A DNA stretch of 64,000 nt from Paracoccus cavernae. Lineage in GTDB: Bacteria; Pseudomonadota; Alphaproteobacteria; Rhodobacterales; Rhodobacteraceae. Position numbers and translations under genes: made by a program. The notes under the pieces were generated by a model that worked only from the letters and a program-made list of their open reading frames with translations, ran no database searches and was not told the DNA's origin. Of the stretch, positions 1 through 14,396 are shown in pieces. The first letter of the stretch is position 1. Every line of letters starts with the position of its first letter. The stretch lies in NCBI GenBank assembly GCA_030410095.1, contig JAUFRC010000001.1, positions 756,501-820,500 on the forward strand, written 5' to 3'.

Positions 1-2876
<2,876 letters not shown>

Positions 2877-2961
2877 GGTGTAATGTCGGGCTAAATGAGC
2901 TTGGAATCCGCGCGTTAACATTGCTAAATGCCGCCAGACGATCACCCGTTTGGAGGTAGGA

Positions 2962-4019
2962 ATGCGGTTTCCGAATATTGCGAACAACAGCTCGCCAAGC
3001 TTTGACGGGGAGGTGACGCGCTTTGTGTCGCCGGAAGTTCGGGACAAGTCCTGGTTCACGCCGCACAAGCCGGTGATTTTCGTCAACGGTATGGACAACC
3101 AGCCCGAGGATCACGTCAGAAGCGCCAACAACCTGTCGCTGATGCTCGGCTGTCCGGTGATCGGCGTCTTCAACCGCTCGCACGGCTTTATCCGCGATGT
3201 CGCGCAATGCGTCTCCGACAAGGCGACCCTGACCGGCGTACAGAACACCAAAGCCAGCAACGTCCAGCGCGAGATCGCCCAATTCGACGCGGTTTATCAG
3301 GCGCTGAAGCAAAAGAACCAAAGCCTGACCAAGGAAGACGTCGCCCATGATCTGCTGAGCGACAATGCCGCATCCCAATCGTTGTTTGCGCTGCTCGCGG
3401 CGCCGGGCGGGATGCTCGGGACGCCGATTTATCTGCATTCGCAAGGCAACCTCATCGGATCGAACGCGCTTTCGGCCGTGACCTTGGTCAAGGGCGCGGG
3501 CTCGGTTCACGGGATCGAGGTTTTCAGCTTCGGCTCGCCCGCGCGGGGTGGCCCGCAGGGCTGCGGCGCGTGAACAATGCCTATACGTTCGACGGGGTCA
3601 GCATGCTGGATCTCACGATGGATTGGAGCAGTTCGAAAGTCGGCTTCAAGGTGGCGCATGGTTTCGACACCTATGTCGGGCAGGATGGCGAATTTGTCGT
3701 GAACCGCTTCCGTACCGGCGGTTGGGGCATGACCTTCAATCTCGACGAGAAGGGATTGGCGAAGTTCTGCGCCGGTCTGGGCAACAATACCCGCCGGTTG
3801 CGCAATATCTTCGACCGGCTGGAAAAAGCGCATTGGACCGACAGCGACGATGTTGCGGTCGAATATGTGAACCTCTTGAGCGACGCCGAGATTGCGACCT
3901 TGAAGCGCACCGACGGCGAATTCGTTACCCAACTCGTCCGGCTGTTGAATGCGGGCTATACCGCGCGGGACGAGAAAGCCGCGATCCGCCGACTGGAAAG
4001 CGCTCCGGCCAACGTCTGA
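2962..4019 (+). CDS. alpha/beta-hydrolase-fold protein of unknown function (one frame break)
   Basis: About 352 residues after repair. The first half has a beta-strand VIFVNGMDNQ followed by a helix (about 3075-3150) and a nucleophile-elbow-like HSQGN (about 3436-3450), the pattern of lipase/esterase folds, although glycine at the fifth place of GxSxG is replaced by Asn. The frame breaks near 3546 in the run CGGGGTGG; adding one G joins FGSPARG to the second half beginning ..RVNNAYTF. I chose ATG 2962 because GGAGG at 2952-2956 sits just upstream; a TTG at 2950 would overlap it. There is no signal peptide. It stands alone behind dnaE with its own terminator. The substrate is unknown. Confidence 0.7.
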
Positions 4020-4102
4020 GCCGCCCGGTCGTCGATGCCGGAGCCGTGGCGGCCGGTGTGACGCGGGTATTTGGATGATGAAGAATGACGATGAAGAATG
4101 AT

Positions 4103-4125
4103 GGGGGCCCTTCGGGGCCTTTTTC
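4103..4125 (+). terminator. rho-independent terminator after the hydrolase-fold gene
   Basis: Stem GGCCC (4106-4110), TTCG loop, GGGCC (4115-4119), then a run of five T. It lies about 85 bases after the stop at 4019. Confidence 0.75.
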
Positions 4126-4155
4126 ATTTGCGCGCGGGCTGGAGGCGCGGAACGG

Positions 4156-4183
4156 AAAAGGCCGCCCGAGGGGCGGCCTTTCC
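4156..4183 (-). terminator. terminator of ilvC
   Basis: Perfect 8-bp stem GGCCGCCC/GGGCGGCC (4160-4167 and 4171-4178) with a 3-base loop. On the minus strand it is followed by TTTTCC, about 20 bases beyond the ilvC stop. T residues on the plus side as well make it usable from both directions. Confidence 0.8.
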
Positions 4184-4201
4184 TTGCAGTGATCGCGGGG
4201 A

Positions 4202-5257
<1,056 letters not shown>

Positions 5258-5353
5258 TTAGCCTCGGATCGTGACGAATAAAGTTCAATCGTCGCGATAT
5301 TTGCGCTAATTTCGCATGAGTCATGCCGAAACTTTTTATCTTGCGAGAAAATC

Positions 5354-5809
5354 ATGCTCGACGATACCGATCGACGCATCCTGCGCCATCTGCTGGCCGA
5401 TCCCGAGGCCGCCAATGCCGATCTGGTCGAGCGCGCAGGCGTGACCAGCGCCAGCCTGTGGCGCAGGCTGGAAAAGCTGCGCGCAGAGGGTACGATCAAG
5501 GCCACCTCGGCGCGGATCGACTGGCGCAAGCTCGGCTACGAGGTTCAGGTCAGCCTGCGTTTCAACCTCGACAAGGCCGATCCGCGTGCCTTCGACGATT
5601 TCACCGCTGCCGCCCGTGCGGTGCCCGAGGTGACCGAGATCCAGACCTTCCTCGGCTCGGTCGATCTGCGGCTTTCGGTGATCGCGCGCGATATGGCGCA
5701 TTGGCAGCAGATCTACCGCGAAAAGATCCTGACCCTGCCGCATGTTTCGGACAGCGATGCGCTGATGCTGGTCGCGACGATCAAGGAAACGCAGGAGATG
5801 CCGCTATGA
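5354..5809 (+). CDS. Lrp/AsnC family transcriptional regulator (first of pair)
   Basis: 151 residues, intact. N-terminal winged helix-turn-helix (about residues 1-60, starting LDDTDRRILRHLLADPEA) and a C-terminal RAM/effector domain (about 70-145). The family binds DNA as dimers or octamers and senses amino acids. The stop overlaps the start of the next regulator (ATGA), so the two are co-translated and may form mixed oligomers. Divergent from ilvC with a 129-base shared upstream region. The ligand cannot be told from the sequence. Confidence 0.9.
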   Translation: MLDDTDRRILRHLLADPEAANADLVERAGVTSASLWRRLEKLRAEGTIKATSARIDWRKLGYEVQVSLRFNLDKADPRAFDDFTAAARAVPEVTEIQTFLGSVDLRLSVIARDMAHWQQIYREKILTLPHVSDSDALMLVATIKETQEMPL

Positions 5810-6270
5810 GCACGGTTTTCGACGCCGATGCCACCGATCTCGCGATTTTGCGGCTGCTGTCCGAAGATGCCACTCAAAGCGCGGCGGAAATCGGGCGCGC
5901 GCTCGGTCTTACCCAGCCCGCGACATGGCGGCGCATCAAGCGCCTGAGCGATGCGGGCGTCATCGCCGGACGCCGGATCGAGGTCGACCAAGCCGCGGCC
6001 GGTTTCGGCGTCACGGTCTTTCTCGGCATCCGCCTTGCCACCAAGGGGCGCACCAGCCTCGAGGATTTCGAACGCGCGGCGACCTCGATCCCCGAGGTGC
6101 AGGTGGTCCAGCATGTCCTCGGCCAGTTCGACTACCGCCTGCGCATCGTCGCCCGCGACATCGCCGATTTCGAGCGCATCCTGCGCCGCCGCATCATGAC
6201 GCTTCCGGGGATTGGTCAGGTCGAGGCCAACGTCATGCTGTCGGAAGAGCGCCGTCCGGGCCCGCTTTGA
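5806..6270 (+). CDS. Lrp/AsnC family transcriptional regulator (second of pair)
   Basis: 154 residues, intact. Same architecture as its upstream neighbour: helix-turn-helix around residues 8-65 (DATDLAILRLLSEDATQSAA..) and a RAM domain ending with IMTLPGIGQVEANVMLSEER. The two proteins are clearly different in sequence, so this is an old pair rather than a recent duplication. ATG at 5806 lies inside the preceding stop, implying translational coupling. Confidence 0.9.
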   Translation: MSTVFDADATDLAILRLLSEDATQSAAEIGRALGLTQPATWRRIKRLSDAGVIAGRRIEVDQAAAGFGVTVFLGIRLATKGRTSLEDFERAATSIPEVQVVQHVLGQFDYRLRIVARDIADFERILRRRIMTLPGIGQVEANVMLSEERRPGPL

Positions 6271-6345
6271 CGCCCTCACGGCGTTGTTGTCTTGCCTTTC
6301 GTCCCCGCCCGCGCCAAGCAGGACGTGACTTAGGATAGGTGTTTC

Positions 6346-7639
6346 ATGGCCAACCCGCCTCCGTTCTCGCGCTTCGAATTCATGATAGCCTGGCGCTACT
6401 TGCGCGCGCGCCGTGCCGAGGGCGGGGTCAGTGTCATGACCTGGATCAGCCTGATCGGCATCACGCTTGGCGTCATGGCGTTGATCGCGACCTTGGCGGT
6501 TCGGGCGGGGTTCCGCGCCGAATTCGTCGATACGGTTCTGGGGGCGAATGCCCATAGCACGCTCTATTATACCCCGACCTATGTCACCAACGAGCTGACC
6601 GAGGAGACCTATACCGTCCCCGGCCGGATCGAGGATTACGACGCTTTGGCCCAAAAGGTCGCGGCGCTGCCGGGCGTGGTCCGTGCGGCGCCCGTGGTGC
6701 GCGGTCAGGTCATGGTCACGATGGGCGACCGCTCGAATGTGGCCGAGGTTTACGGCGTCACCGATGGCGAGCTGCAGGCCATCCCGCGCATTGCCGATCC
6801 CGAAACGGCGCAGGGCAATATCGCGGATTTCGACAAGGGAATCGCGATCGGCATCGGCATTGCCCGCGAATTGGGCCTGACACTTGGCGACAAATTGCAG
6901 GTAATCTCGCCGAACGGCGCCAAGACCGCTTTCGGAACGACCCCGCGGATTTCGACCTATGACGTCGTTTATATCTTCTCGGCAGGACGCTACGACATCG
7001 ACCGCACCCGCATCTATATGCCGATGGCCGAGGCGCAGTCCTATTTCAACCGCGAGGGCGCAGCCGACGAGATCGAGGTCTATGTCGACAATCCCGAAAA
7101 GATCGACGACTGGACCTCGCCGCTTTTGAACCTCGCGGGCGACAATGCGATGGTCTGGACGTGGAAAGATTCCTCGGGCTCCTTCCTGCGCGCGCTCGAT
7201 ATCGAGGATGACGTGATGTTCGTGATCCTGTCGGTGCTGGTGCTGATCGCCTCGATGAACATCACCTCGGGGCTGATCATGCTGGTCAAGAACAAGGGCC
7301 GCGACATCGGGATCCTGCGCACGATGGGGTTGAGCGAGGGCTCGGTTCTGCGCGTCTTCTTCCTGTGCGGGGCGTTTACCGGCGTGATCGGCACGGTTGC
7401 CGGCGTGATCCTCGGCGTGGTTTTCGCGCTGAATGTCGACCACATCATGGCCTTCGTGAACATGATTTCGGGCGGCGGCGCATGGGATCCTTCGGTGCGC
7501 GGCATCTACGAGCTGCCCGCCAAGCTTTTGCCTTGGGATATCGCAAGGGCGGTCGGGCTTTCGCTGGCGCTTTCCTTTATCGTCACCATTTTTCCGGCGC
7601 GCCGCGCGGCGCGTATGAACCCTGTAGAGGCGCTGCGCT

Positions 7640-7647
<8 letters not shown>
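6346..7647 (+). CDS. lolC: lipoprotein-releasing ABC transporter permease (LolC/LolE family)
   Basis: Inner-membrane permease that, with LolD, extracts outer-membrane lipoproteins and passes them to LolA. Intact, 433 residues: first membrane segment about 28-52 ([20 protein letters not shown]), a large periplasmic MacB-like domain about 55-280, and three C-terminal membrane segments (about 287-310, 335-370, 395-420) with the FtsX-like fold. Many alphaproteobacteria have a single hybrid permease instead of separate LolC and LolE; only one is seen here, so the letter is nominal. It overlaps lolD by 8 bases. Confidence 0.93.
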
Positions 7648-8302
<655 letters not shown>

Positions 8303-8306
8303 GAGG

Positions 8307-8818
8307 GTGCGTCGCGCGGGGGCGTTCTGGCGGCAGGTTTGACGGTTGCGGCAACGGTTCTGCCAGCTGCCGCCGATCCTTTGGAAAGCTTCGGGACCGG
8401 CATGAAATACGGCCTTCCGCTAGCCGCCGCCGTCTGCGCGGCCGATCAGGGCCGGTTCGAGGATTTCGCGGTGCGCGGTGCGCTTCAGGCGGGCCTCGTT
8501 CTGGCGTTGAAGCATTTTTACGGCGACGCCCCGATCGGGCGGCGTCCAAGCGGCGAGGGGCGGGGCTTTCCCTCGGGCCATGCTGCCGCCGCGGCCTTTG
8601 GCGCGGCCGATCTCGCGGGCAAATGCTTCGACGACCAGCCTTGGGCGGGTGCTGCCGCCTATGGCGCGGCGGGACTGGCCGCCTATAGCCGCGTCCATGC
8701 GGGCGAGCACACGCCGAAACAGGTCTGGACCGGCGCGTTGATCGGCTTTTCCTTTGGCGCGGCCAGCTTCGGCATCGGCAAGGACGGCGCGGATTTCAGC
8801 GTGGGCCTGAAATTCTAG
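8307..8818 (+). CDS. PAP2-like phosphatase family protein with signal peptide (one frame break)
   Basis: About 170 residues if the G run at 8318-8322 is one base short. GTG 8307 then gives MRRAGGVLAAGLTVAATV.., a convincing signal peptide; without repair only an internal TTG (8339) opens the frame. Motifs of the type 2 phosphatidic acid phosphatase family are visible: K..RP around KHFYGDAPIGRRP, then FPSGHAAAAAF, then SRVHAGEHTPKQ. The family's last catalytic aspartate (SRx5Hx3D) is Gln here, so activity is uncertain. Starts 4 bases after lolD stops. Confidence 0.75.
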
Positions 8819-8831
8819 GGACTGGCTCGTT

Positions 8832-9164
8832 TCACCCCCGCGAGCCCAGCAAGATCACGCCCGCGCCGATCAGGCAGATCGCCCCGCCGATCACATCCCA
8901 GCGCGAGGGGGTGCCCTCCATCAGCCATAGCCAGCCAAGCGATGCGAGGATATAGACCCCGCCATAGGCTGCGTAGGCACGGCCGGCGAAGTCGGTGTCG
9001 ATGCGGGTCAAAAGCCATGCAAAGAGGATCAGCGCCGCCACGCCCGGCAAGGTCCACCAGATCGGGCGCCCCATGCGGAGCCAGGCCCAAAAGGCGAAAC
9101 AGCCCGCGATTTCGGCCAAAGCGGCCAGCAGGTAGAGCCCGAGAGCGTGCAAAGCCGCGCCCAT
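8832..9164 (-). CDS. YnfA/UPF0060 family small membrane protein
   Basis: 110 residues with four predicted membrane helices (about 5-25, 31-52, 61-80, 88-107). The N-terminal [21 protein letters not shown] and the middle [11 protein letters not shown] are characteristic of this family, related to small multidrug-resistance-type proteins; its physiological substrate is not established. ATG 9164 overlaps the stop of the preceding chaC-like gene (TGATG), so the two are coupled. The reading frame is open further upstream, but that part is a shadow of chaC. Confidence 0.9.
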   Translation of the reverse strand: MGAALHALGLYLLAALAEIAGCFAFWAWLRMGRPIWWTLPGVAALILFAWLLTRIDTDFAGRAYAAYGGVYILASLGWLWLMEGTPSRWDVIGGAICLIGAGVILLGSRG

Positions 9165-9894
9165 CAGCGCGCGCCTTCGACAAGGCACCAGCGGTCGATC
9201 TCGGCGGCAACAAGGGCTTGGAGTTGCCAGATATAGGCATCGTGAATGCCTGCGGCGGCGAGCCCTCGGCGGTGCGCAGCAGGTATTCGCTGCCCGATCC
9301 GGCGGGGCCGTTGGCATGGGCAAGGCGCAGAGCCTGCTCGGGCAGTGGCAGAAATTCCAAATCAATATCAACGGGATCGGCGTAAAAGGTCAAAGCCTCC
9401 TGAATCCCTTGCGCGGTCTCGACCTCGATCCAGCGGGCATTGGCGGCAAGCTCGTGGGCGACAAGCTCGCGGCGCAGGATGGCGCGCAGGGACTGGGCCT
9501 CGGTGCCACGCTCGATTTCGAGGATCAGCCCCTCGCATTGCCCGCCCGCAGCCAGCGCCAGCATCAGGCCCGGCGTTTCGGGCGAGCCGCGGAAATGGGT
9601 CAGCGGGATGGTGAACTGCCGGTGCCAGTTCGGCGCCGTCGCACGTTTGCGCGCGCCAACAGCAAATCCGGGGTTCCAGATCAGCGAACCATAGGCAAAG
9701 ACCGGAATGGGGCCGGAGCGCCCGCCGATCAGTCGCGCGGCAAGCCGGTCGAGATCCTCGTCGTCCAAAAGCCGCCAGGCGGGGTCGTGCAGATGTCCCG
9801 CGACACAACGGGTCACGCGGCGGATGTGGTCGTCGGTCAGGGACAGCGGCGCGCGCTGGCTGCACGCGCCCTGATTGTGGTCTGGCTCAGACAT
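9164..9894 (-). CDS. ChaC-like gamma-glutamylcyclotransferase (one frame break)
   Basis: About 243 residues. Carries the family signature [13 protein letters not shown] (residues about 62-74), which forms the glutamyl-binding loop, followed by the R..W.RQF.. segment and a conserved catalytic Glu region. ChaC proteins cleave glutathione to 5-oxoproline and Cys-Gly. The C-terminal frame breaks at the CCC run 9263-9265; one extra C restores [17 protein letters not shown].. and the natural stop at 9164. ATG 9894 overlaps the parE stop (ATGTCTGA), so it is the second gene of a parE-chaC-ynfA transcript. Confidence 0.88.
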
Positions 9895-11852
9895 CCAGCT
9901 CTTCGGCATCGGCGAATTGTGCGTTTTCCTGAATGTACTGGAAACGCAGCTCGGGCTTTTGCCCATCAGCCGTTCGACCAGATCGCCGGTCTCGCCGCCT
10001 TCCTCGTCGTCGATCGAGACGCGGATCAGCTTGCGCGTCTTGGGGTTCATCGTCGTGTCTTTCAGGTCCTTGGCGTCCATTTCGCCCAGACCCTTGAAGC
10101 GCTGCACGTCGATTTTTCCTTTTCCGCCAATGCCTTTCTCCATCAGGCGCTCTTTCTCGGCATCATCCGAGACATAGATGCGATGGGCGCCCTGCGTCAG
10201 GCGGTAGAGCGGCGGGCAGGCGAGATAGAGATGCCCTTTGTCGATCAGCGGCCGCATCTGGGTGAAGAAGAACGTCATCAGAAGCGACGCGATATGCGCG
10301 CCGTCCACATCGGCATCGGTCATGATGATGACCTTGTCGTAGCGCAGATCGTCGACGTTGAACTTCGTGCCCATCCCGACGCCGAGCGCCTGACAAAGAT
10401 CGGCAATCTCCTGGTTCGAGCCGAGCTTGGACGAAGCCGCGCCCAGCACGTTCAGGATTTTGCCCTTGAGCGGCAAAAGCGCCTGCGAGGTGCGTTCGCG
10501 CGCCATTTTGGCGCTGCCGCCTGCCGAGTCCCCCTCGACGATGAACAGTTCGGTCCCGTCGCGGTTGGTGGCCGAGCAATCGACCAGCTTGCCCGGAAGA
10601 CGCAGCTTTTTCGTGGCGGTCTTGCGCTGGGTTTCCTTTTCCTGCTTGCGGCGCAGACGTTCTTCGGCGCGCAGGATCAGGAAATCGAGGATCGCGCCTG
10701 CCGATTTGGTATCGGCAGCGAGCCAATTGTCGAAATGGTCGCGCACCGCGCCTTCGACCAGACGGGCGGCCTCGACCGTGGCCAGACGGTCCTTGGTCTG
10801 GCCCACGAATTCCGGCTCGCGGATGAAGCACGAGACCAGCGCGCTGCCGCCGACCACCAGATCCTCGCGGGTGATCTGCGCGGCTTTTGTTGTTGATCAA
10901 CTCGCCGTAACCACGCACGCCCTTGAGGATCGCGGACCAGAAGCCCGCCTCGTGGGTGCCGCCCTCGGGGTGGGGACCGTGTTGCAATAGCTCTGGATGA
11001 AGCCGTCGCGCGCGGGCGTCCAGTTGATCGCCCAATCGACTTTGCCGGGGGTCTGGAACTTCTCCATGAAATCGACCGAACCGGCAAAGGGCCGGTCGGC
11101 ATAGGTCGAGGATTTGCCCAGAACCTCGGTCAGGTAATCGGCCAGACCGCCGGGGAAATGGAAGGTCGCCTCGAGCGGGGTCTCGCCGTCGTCGATTTCG
11201 GTTTTCCAGCGGATTTCGACGCCCGAGAAAAGATAGGCCTTGGATTTGATCATCTTCATCAGGCGCGCGGGCTTGAAGCGGTGCGCGTGGAAAATCTGTT
11301 CGTCGGCATGGAAGGTCACGGTCGTGCCGCGACGGTTCGGGGCCGCGCCGATTTTCTCGACCGGACCTTGCGGGATCCCGCGCGAGAAGCGCTGTTCCCA
11401 AAGCTCGCGGTTGCGCGCGACCTGAACCACCATGAGATCGGAAAGCGCATTCACCACCGATGCGCCGACGCCGTGCAGACCGCCCGAGGTCTGATAGGCG
11501 CCTTCGGTGAATTTGCCGCCGGCGTGCAGCGTGCAGAGAATGACTTCGAGCGCGGATTTGCCGGGGAATTTCGGATGCGGATCGACGGGAATGCCGCGGC
11601 CGTTGTCGCGCACGACGACGCTGTAATCGGCCAGAAGCTCGACCTCGATCCAGCTGGCGTGACCGGCGACGGCCTCGTCCATCGAGTTGTCGAGGATCTC
11701 GGCGACAAGGTGGTGGAGCGCGCGTTCATCGGTGCCGCCGATATACATGCCCGGTCGTTTGCGGACCGGCTCCAGCCCTCCAGCACCTCGATCGAGGCGG
11801 CGGAATAGGCATTGCTTGCCGTTTCAGCTGTGGGGAAGAAATCGTCGGCCAT
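9887..11852 (-). CDS. parE: DNA topoisomerase IV subunit B (four frame breaks)
   Basis: ATPase subunit of topoisomerase IV, which decatenates daughter chromosomes with ParC. About 656 residues after repair. GHKL ATPase motifs: EILDNSMDEA, DNGRGIP, GGLHGVGASVVNALS. Toprim motifs: EGDSAGGSAK, TDADVDGAHI and the C-terminal QRFKGLGEMD. Breaks at 11776-11778 (CCC), 10967-10970 (GGGG), 10885-10888 (TTTT; two bases short in the AAA-AAA codons) and 9957-9960 (TTTT) are all in short runs. The start MADDFFPTAETASN at 11852 precedes EGLEPVRKRPGMYIG once the first run is mended. Size and motif order fit ParE better than GyrB. Confidence 0.92.
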
Positions 11853-11954
11853 CGGAATACTGCTCTTGTTTTGATTTGCTGCTTATCTCACGCGCGTCGG
11901 GCACTGGGCAAGGGGTAGTGGCGTCAGGGCTGCTACCCGCTAGCCGTTGTTGGC

Positions 11955-12614
11955 CTATTCGGGCTCCTGCAGGCGCTCCTGCCACATTTTGCGGAAGGCG
12001 GGGCGGTCCTGACAGGCGGTCAGCCAGCCTTTGACGGCGGGGAACGCCTCCCACAGAGGGCCGAAGCCTTGGGCGTAGCGCAGAACCTCGGCGGTGTTGA
12101 GATCGGCCACCGTAAAGCGGTCCGACACGATAAACTGGTGGGCGCAGAGGTGATCTTCAAGCACCTTGAGCGGACGCACCAGCCGTTCGGCGGCATTGGC
12201 GATCAGCGCCTGATCCTCGCCGGACTGGTTCGGACCGGGTTTGTGCAGGAAAAGGATGGTGAGCGCATCCGGCTCGATCATGGTCGCCGCGTAAAAGGAC
12301 CATTGCAGCATGAGCGCTTCTTCGGCCTCGTTGCGGGGACCGAGATCCTTGCCGTATTTGCGCGCCAGATACTGTGTGCAGGCGAAGGATTCCGAAAGCG
12401 TCAGGTCGCCGTCCTGCAAGACGGGGATCGCGCCTGCGGGCGAAAGCGCCAGAAATTCGGGGCTGCGGGTGTTGAGCGGCGCATCGGGCGCCTCGGCGTC
12501 GCCCAAACGGTAGGCCTGAATGACCGGCACCTGCCGGAAGTCGAGTCCCGCTTCGTGGCAAAGCCAGATCAGCCGCGAGGCGCGCGAGCGGGTAACGCCG
12601 TGAATGGTCAGCAT
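11955..12614 (-). CDS. glutathione S-transferase family protein
   Basis: 219 residues, intact from ATG 12614. Thioredoxin-like N-terminal domain with SRASRLIWLCHEAGL and the glutathione-binding IPVLQDGDLTLSES (cis-Pro and E-S pair), then the helical C-terminal domain with the N-capping segment FTVADLNTAEVLRY. ATG 12614 has GAGAGG just upstream; the frame is open for 16 more codons without support. It lies upstream of parE with a 102-base gap and probably has its own promoter. Confidence 0.9.
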   Translation of the reverse strand: MLTIHGVTRSRASRLIWLCHEAGLDFRQVPVIQAYRLGDAEAPDAPLNTRSPEFLALSPAGAIPVLQDGDLTLSESFACTQYLARKYGKDLGPRNEAEEALMLQWSFYAATMIEPDALTILFLHKPGPNQSGEDQALIANAAERLVRPLKVLEDHLCAHQFIVSDRFTVADLNTAEVLRYAQGFGPLWEAFPAVKGWLTACQDRPAFRKMWQERLQEPE

Positions 12615-12712
12615 GGAGATCCTCTCGGCTTTCGGGCCTGTTCGCGATGATGTCGTGACCAATTAGGCCGGAGCCGGCGGTTCGGGCAAGTCCGGCGTTG
12701 GGTCAAAGAGGT

Positions 12713-13895
12713 TTAATCGGGCAGGCGGGCGGCAAGGTAAAGCATCATATTGCCGCCCATGACCTTGGCGATCTGGTCTTCGCCCAGCCCCTCGTCCATC
12801 AGCGCCTGCGTCAGCACGTCGAGATGGGCGCTATCGAAAGGCGCATCGACCGAGCCGTCGTAATCCGAGCCGAGCGCGACGTGGTCTTCGCCCAGAAGGG
12901 TGATCGCGGCACTGATCGCGCGGGCGATATCGGCGGGGCTTTGACCGCAAACGACATCGGACCAATAGCCGATCCCGACGATCCCCCCTTTGGCCGCAAT
13001 TCCCTTCAGTAGGTCGTCGTCGAGATTGCGCGGGCTCGGGCAATGGCCGTGAATGCCGGTATGGGACAAGATCGGCACCACGCGCGGGATCGCCAACACG
13101 TCGCGCACCACCTGCGGCGAGGCATGGGCGAGATCGACAATCATGCCGCGCTCGCCCATCTCGGCGATGGTCTCGCGCCCGAAACCGGTCAGCCCGTTGC
13201 CCGAGCCACCCTCGCCATGCAGGCTGCCGCCGAGCTCGTTGTCGAAGAAATGGGTGATGCCGATGATGCGGTAACCGGCATCATAGAGCAGGCGCAGGTT
13301 CTCGATCCGGCCTTCCAGCGGATGGCCGCCTTCGGTCGCGAGAAGGCCGCCGACGGTCTTGGCACCGCCCGCCCGTGCGGCAAGCAGCGTCGCAAGATCA
13401 CTTTTGGAACGGATCACGACAAGGCTGTCGGGGGCCTCGGCGGCATAGGCGCCAAGACGGGCGGCCTGATCGAGCGCGCGGGCGCGCAGGCTGTTCCATG
13501 TGGTCGGCGGGCGCAGCTGGCCCATTACCAGAGGGGTGATGTTGTCGGCGGCATCCGTGCTGTTATGGCTGTAATTCTGGCTGCGCGGGCTTTTGGTGAC
13601 GGCGGCAAAGACCTGCACCGCAACATTGCCTTCGATCAGGCGCGGAATGTCGACATGGGCGTAATCCGCGCGTTCCAGCAGGTCGCGGTCCCACAAAAGC
13701 GATCCGCATGGAGATCGCCGATGGTCAGGCGCTGGTGCAGCGCCTCGGCCTCGGCGCTGACCGGCCAGCCCTCGGGGGCGTCGTGAGGCGGTTGCGGCTT
13801 TTCTCGACCACGACGGGGCCCCAGACCAGAAGGGCGGCCAATGCCGCAATTCCGAGCAAAAGGACGAGGGCGAGAAGACGTCGCAACAGTCTCAT
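12713..13895 (-). CDS. membrane dipeptidase, peptidase family M19 (two frame breaks)
   Basis: Zinc dipeptidase of the renal dipeptidase family, about 394 residues. It begins with a signal anchor (MRLLRRLLALVLLLGIAALA). Metal ligands expected for the family are visible: GDLHAD, the bridging Glu in TEGGHPLEG, SHTGIHGH and GSDYDG. Breaks at the G run 13774-13778 and the A run 13695-13698 each need one base; repair joins TTPPEGWPVS to the LTIGDLHAD segment. Ten bases downstream of the GNAT stop, and oriented with it, so probably the third gene of a pepF-GNAT-M19 transcript. Confidence 0.88.
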
Positions 13896-13905
13896 GGGGC
13901 GCCTT

Positions 13906-14396
13906 TCAAGGAAGGGTTGGGTCGGATGGAACAAGCGGCAGGCGCAGGACATGCTGCGCGCTGAGATTGCCGCCGTGGTAAAGCTCTCCGTGGTCGACAA
14001 AACCCGCCGCAAGATAGACCGCACGGGCCGCGGGATTGACGATATTGACCGACAGGACCAGCCCCGTGGCGGCCGGATAAAGTGCCGCCGCATAGGCCGG
14101 CAGCGCGGCCATCGCAGCCTTGCCGGTGCCCTTGCCCTGTTCGGAAGCGTCGATCATCACGCCGCGCACCCCGATTTCGCCGTCGCGGGCGAAAGGATAG
14201 CTTTGTGGAAAGCGCGGTCGGTTTTGAAAAAGCCGACCACTTTTTCGTCCCGCAATACGATATGGAAATCGAAATCGGGGTTCAGGTTCGAGAAATGCTC
14301 CCCGATCGAGCCGCAGAACGGCTCTTGATCGGGGTGGACCGCGACATGGGCGACGCGGTCCAGATCCTCGTGCGAGATGGGCTCGAGCCGGATCAA
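13906..14396 (-). CDS. GNAT family N-acetyltransferase (one frame break)
   Basis: About 163 residues. The acetyl-CoA binding motif A appears as EQGKGTGKAAMAAL, preceded by the beta strand VRGVMIDA, and followed by LSVNIVNPAARAVYLAAGF, the standard GNAT end. One A is missing in the TTT run 14202-14204, repairing FHKSYPFARDGEIG. Start is TTG 14396, overlapping the pepF stop (TTGA); there is no other start nearby. The substrate is unknown; the neighbours suggest amino acids or peptides. Confidence 0.82.

Noticed and set aside
9316..10896. 526-codon plus-strand frame across chaC and parE
   Set aside because: No family features, and it lies opposite clear ParE toprim motifs.
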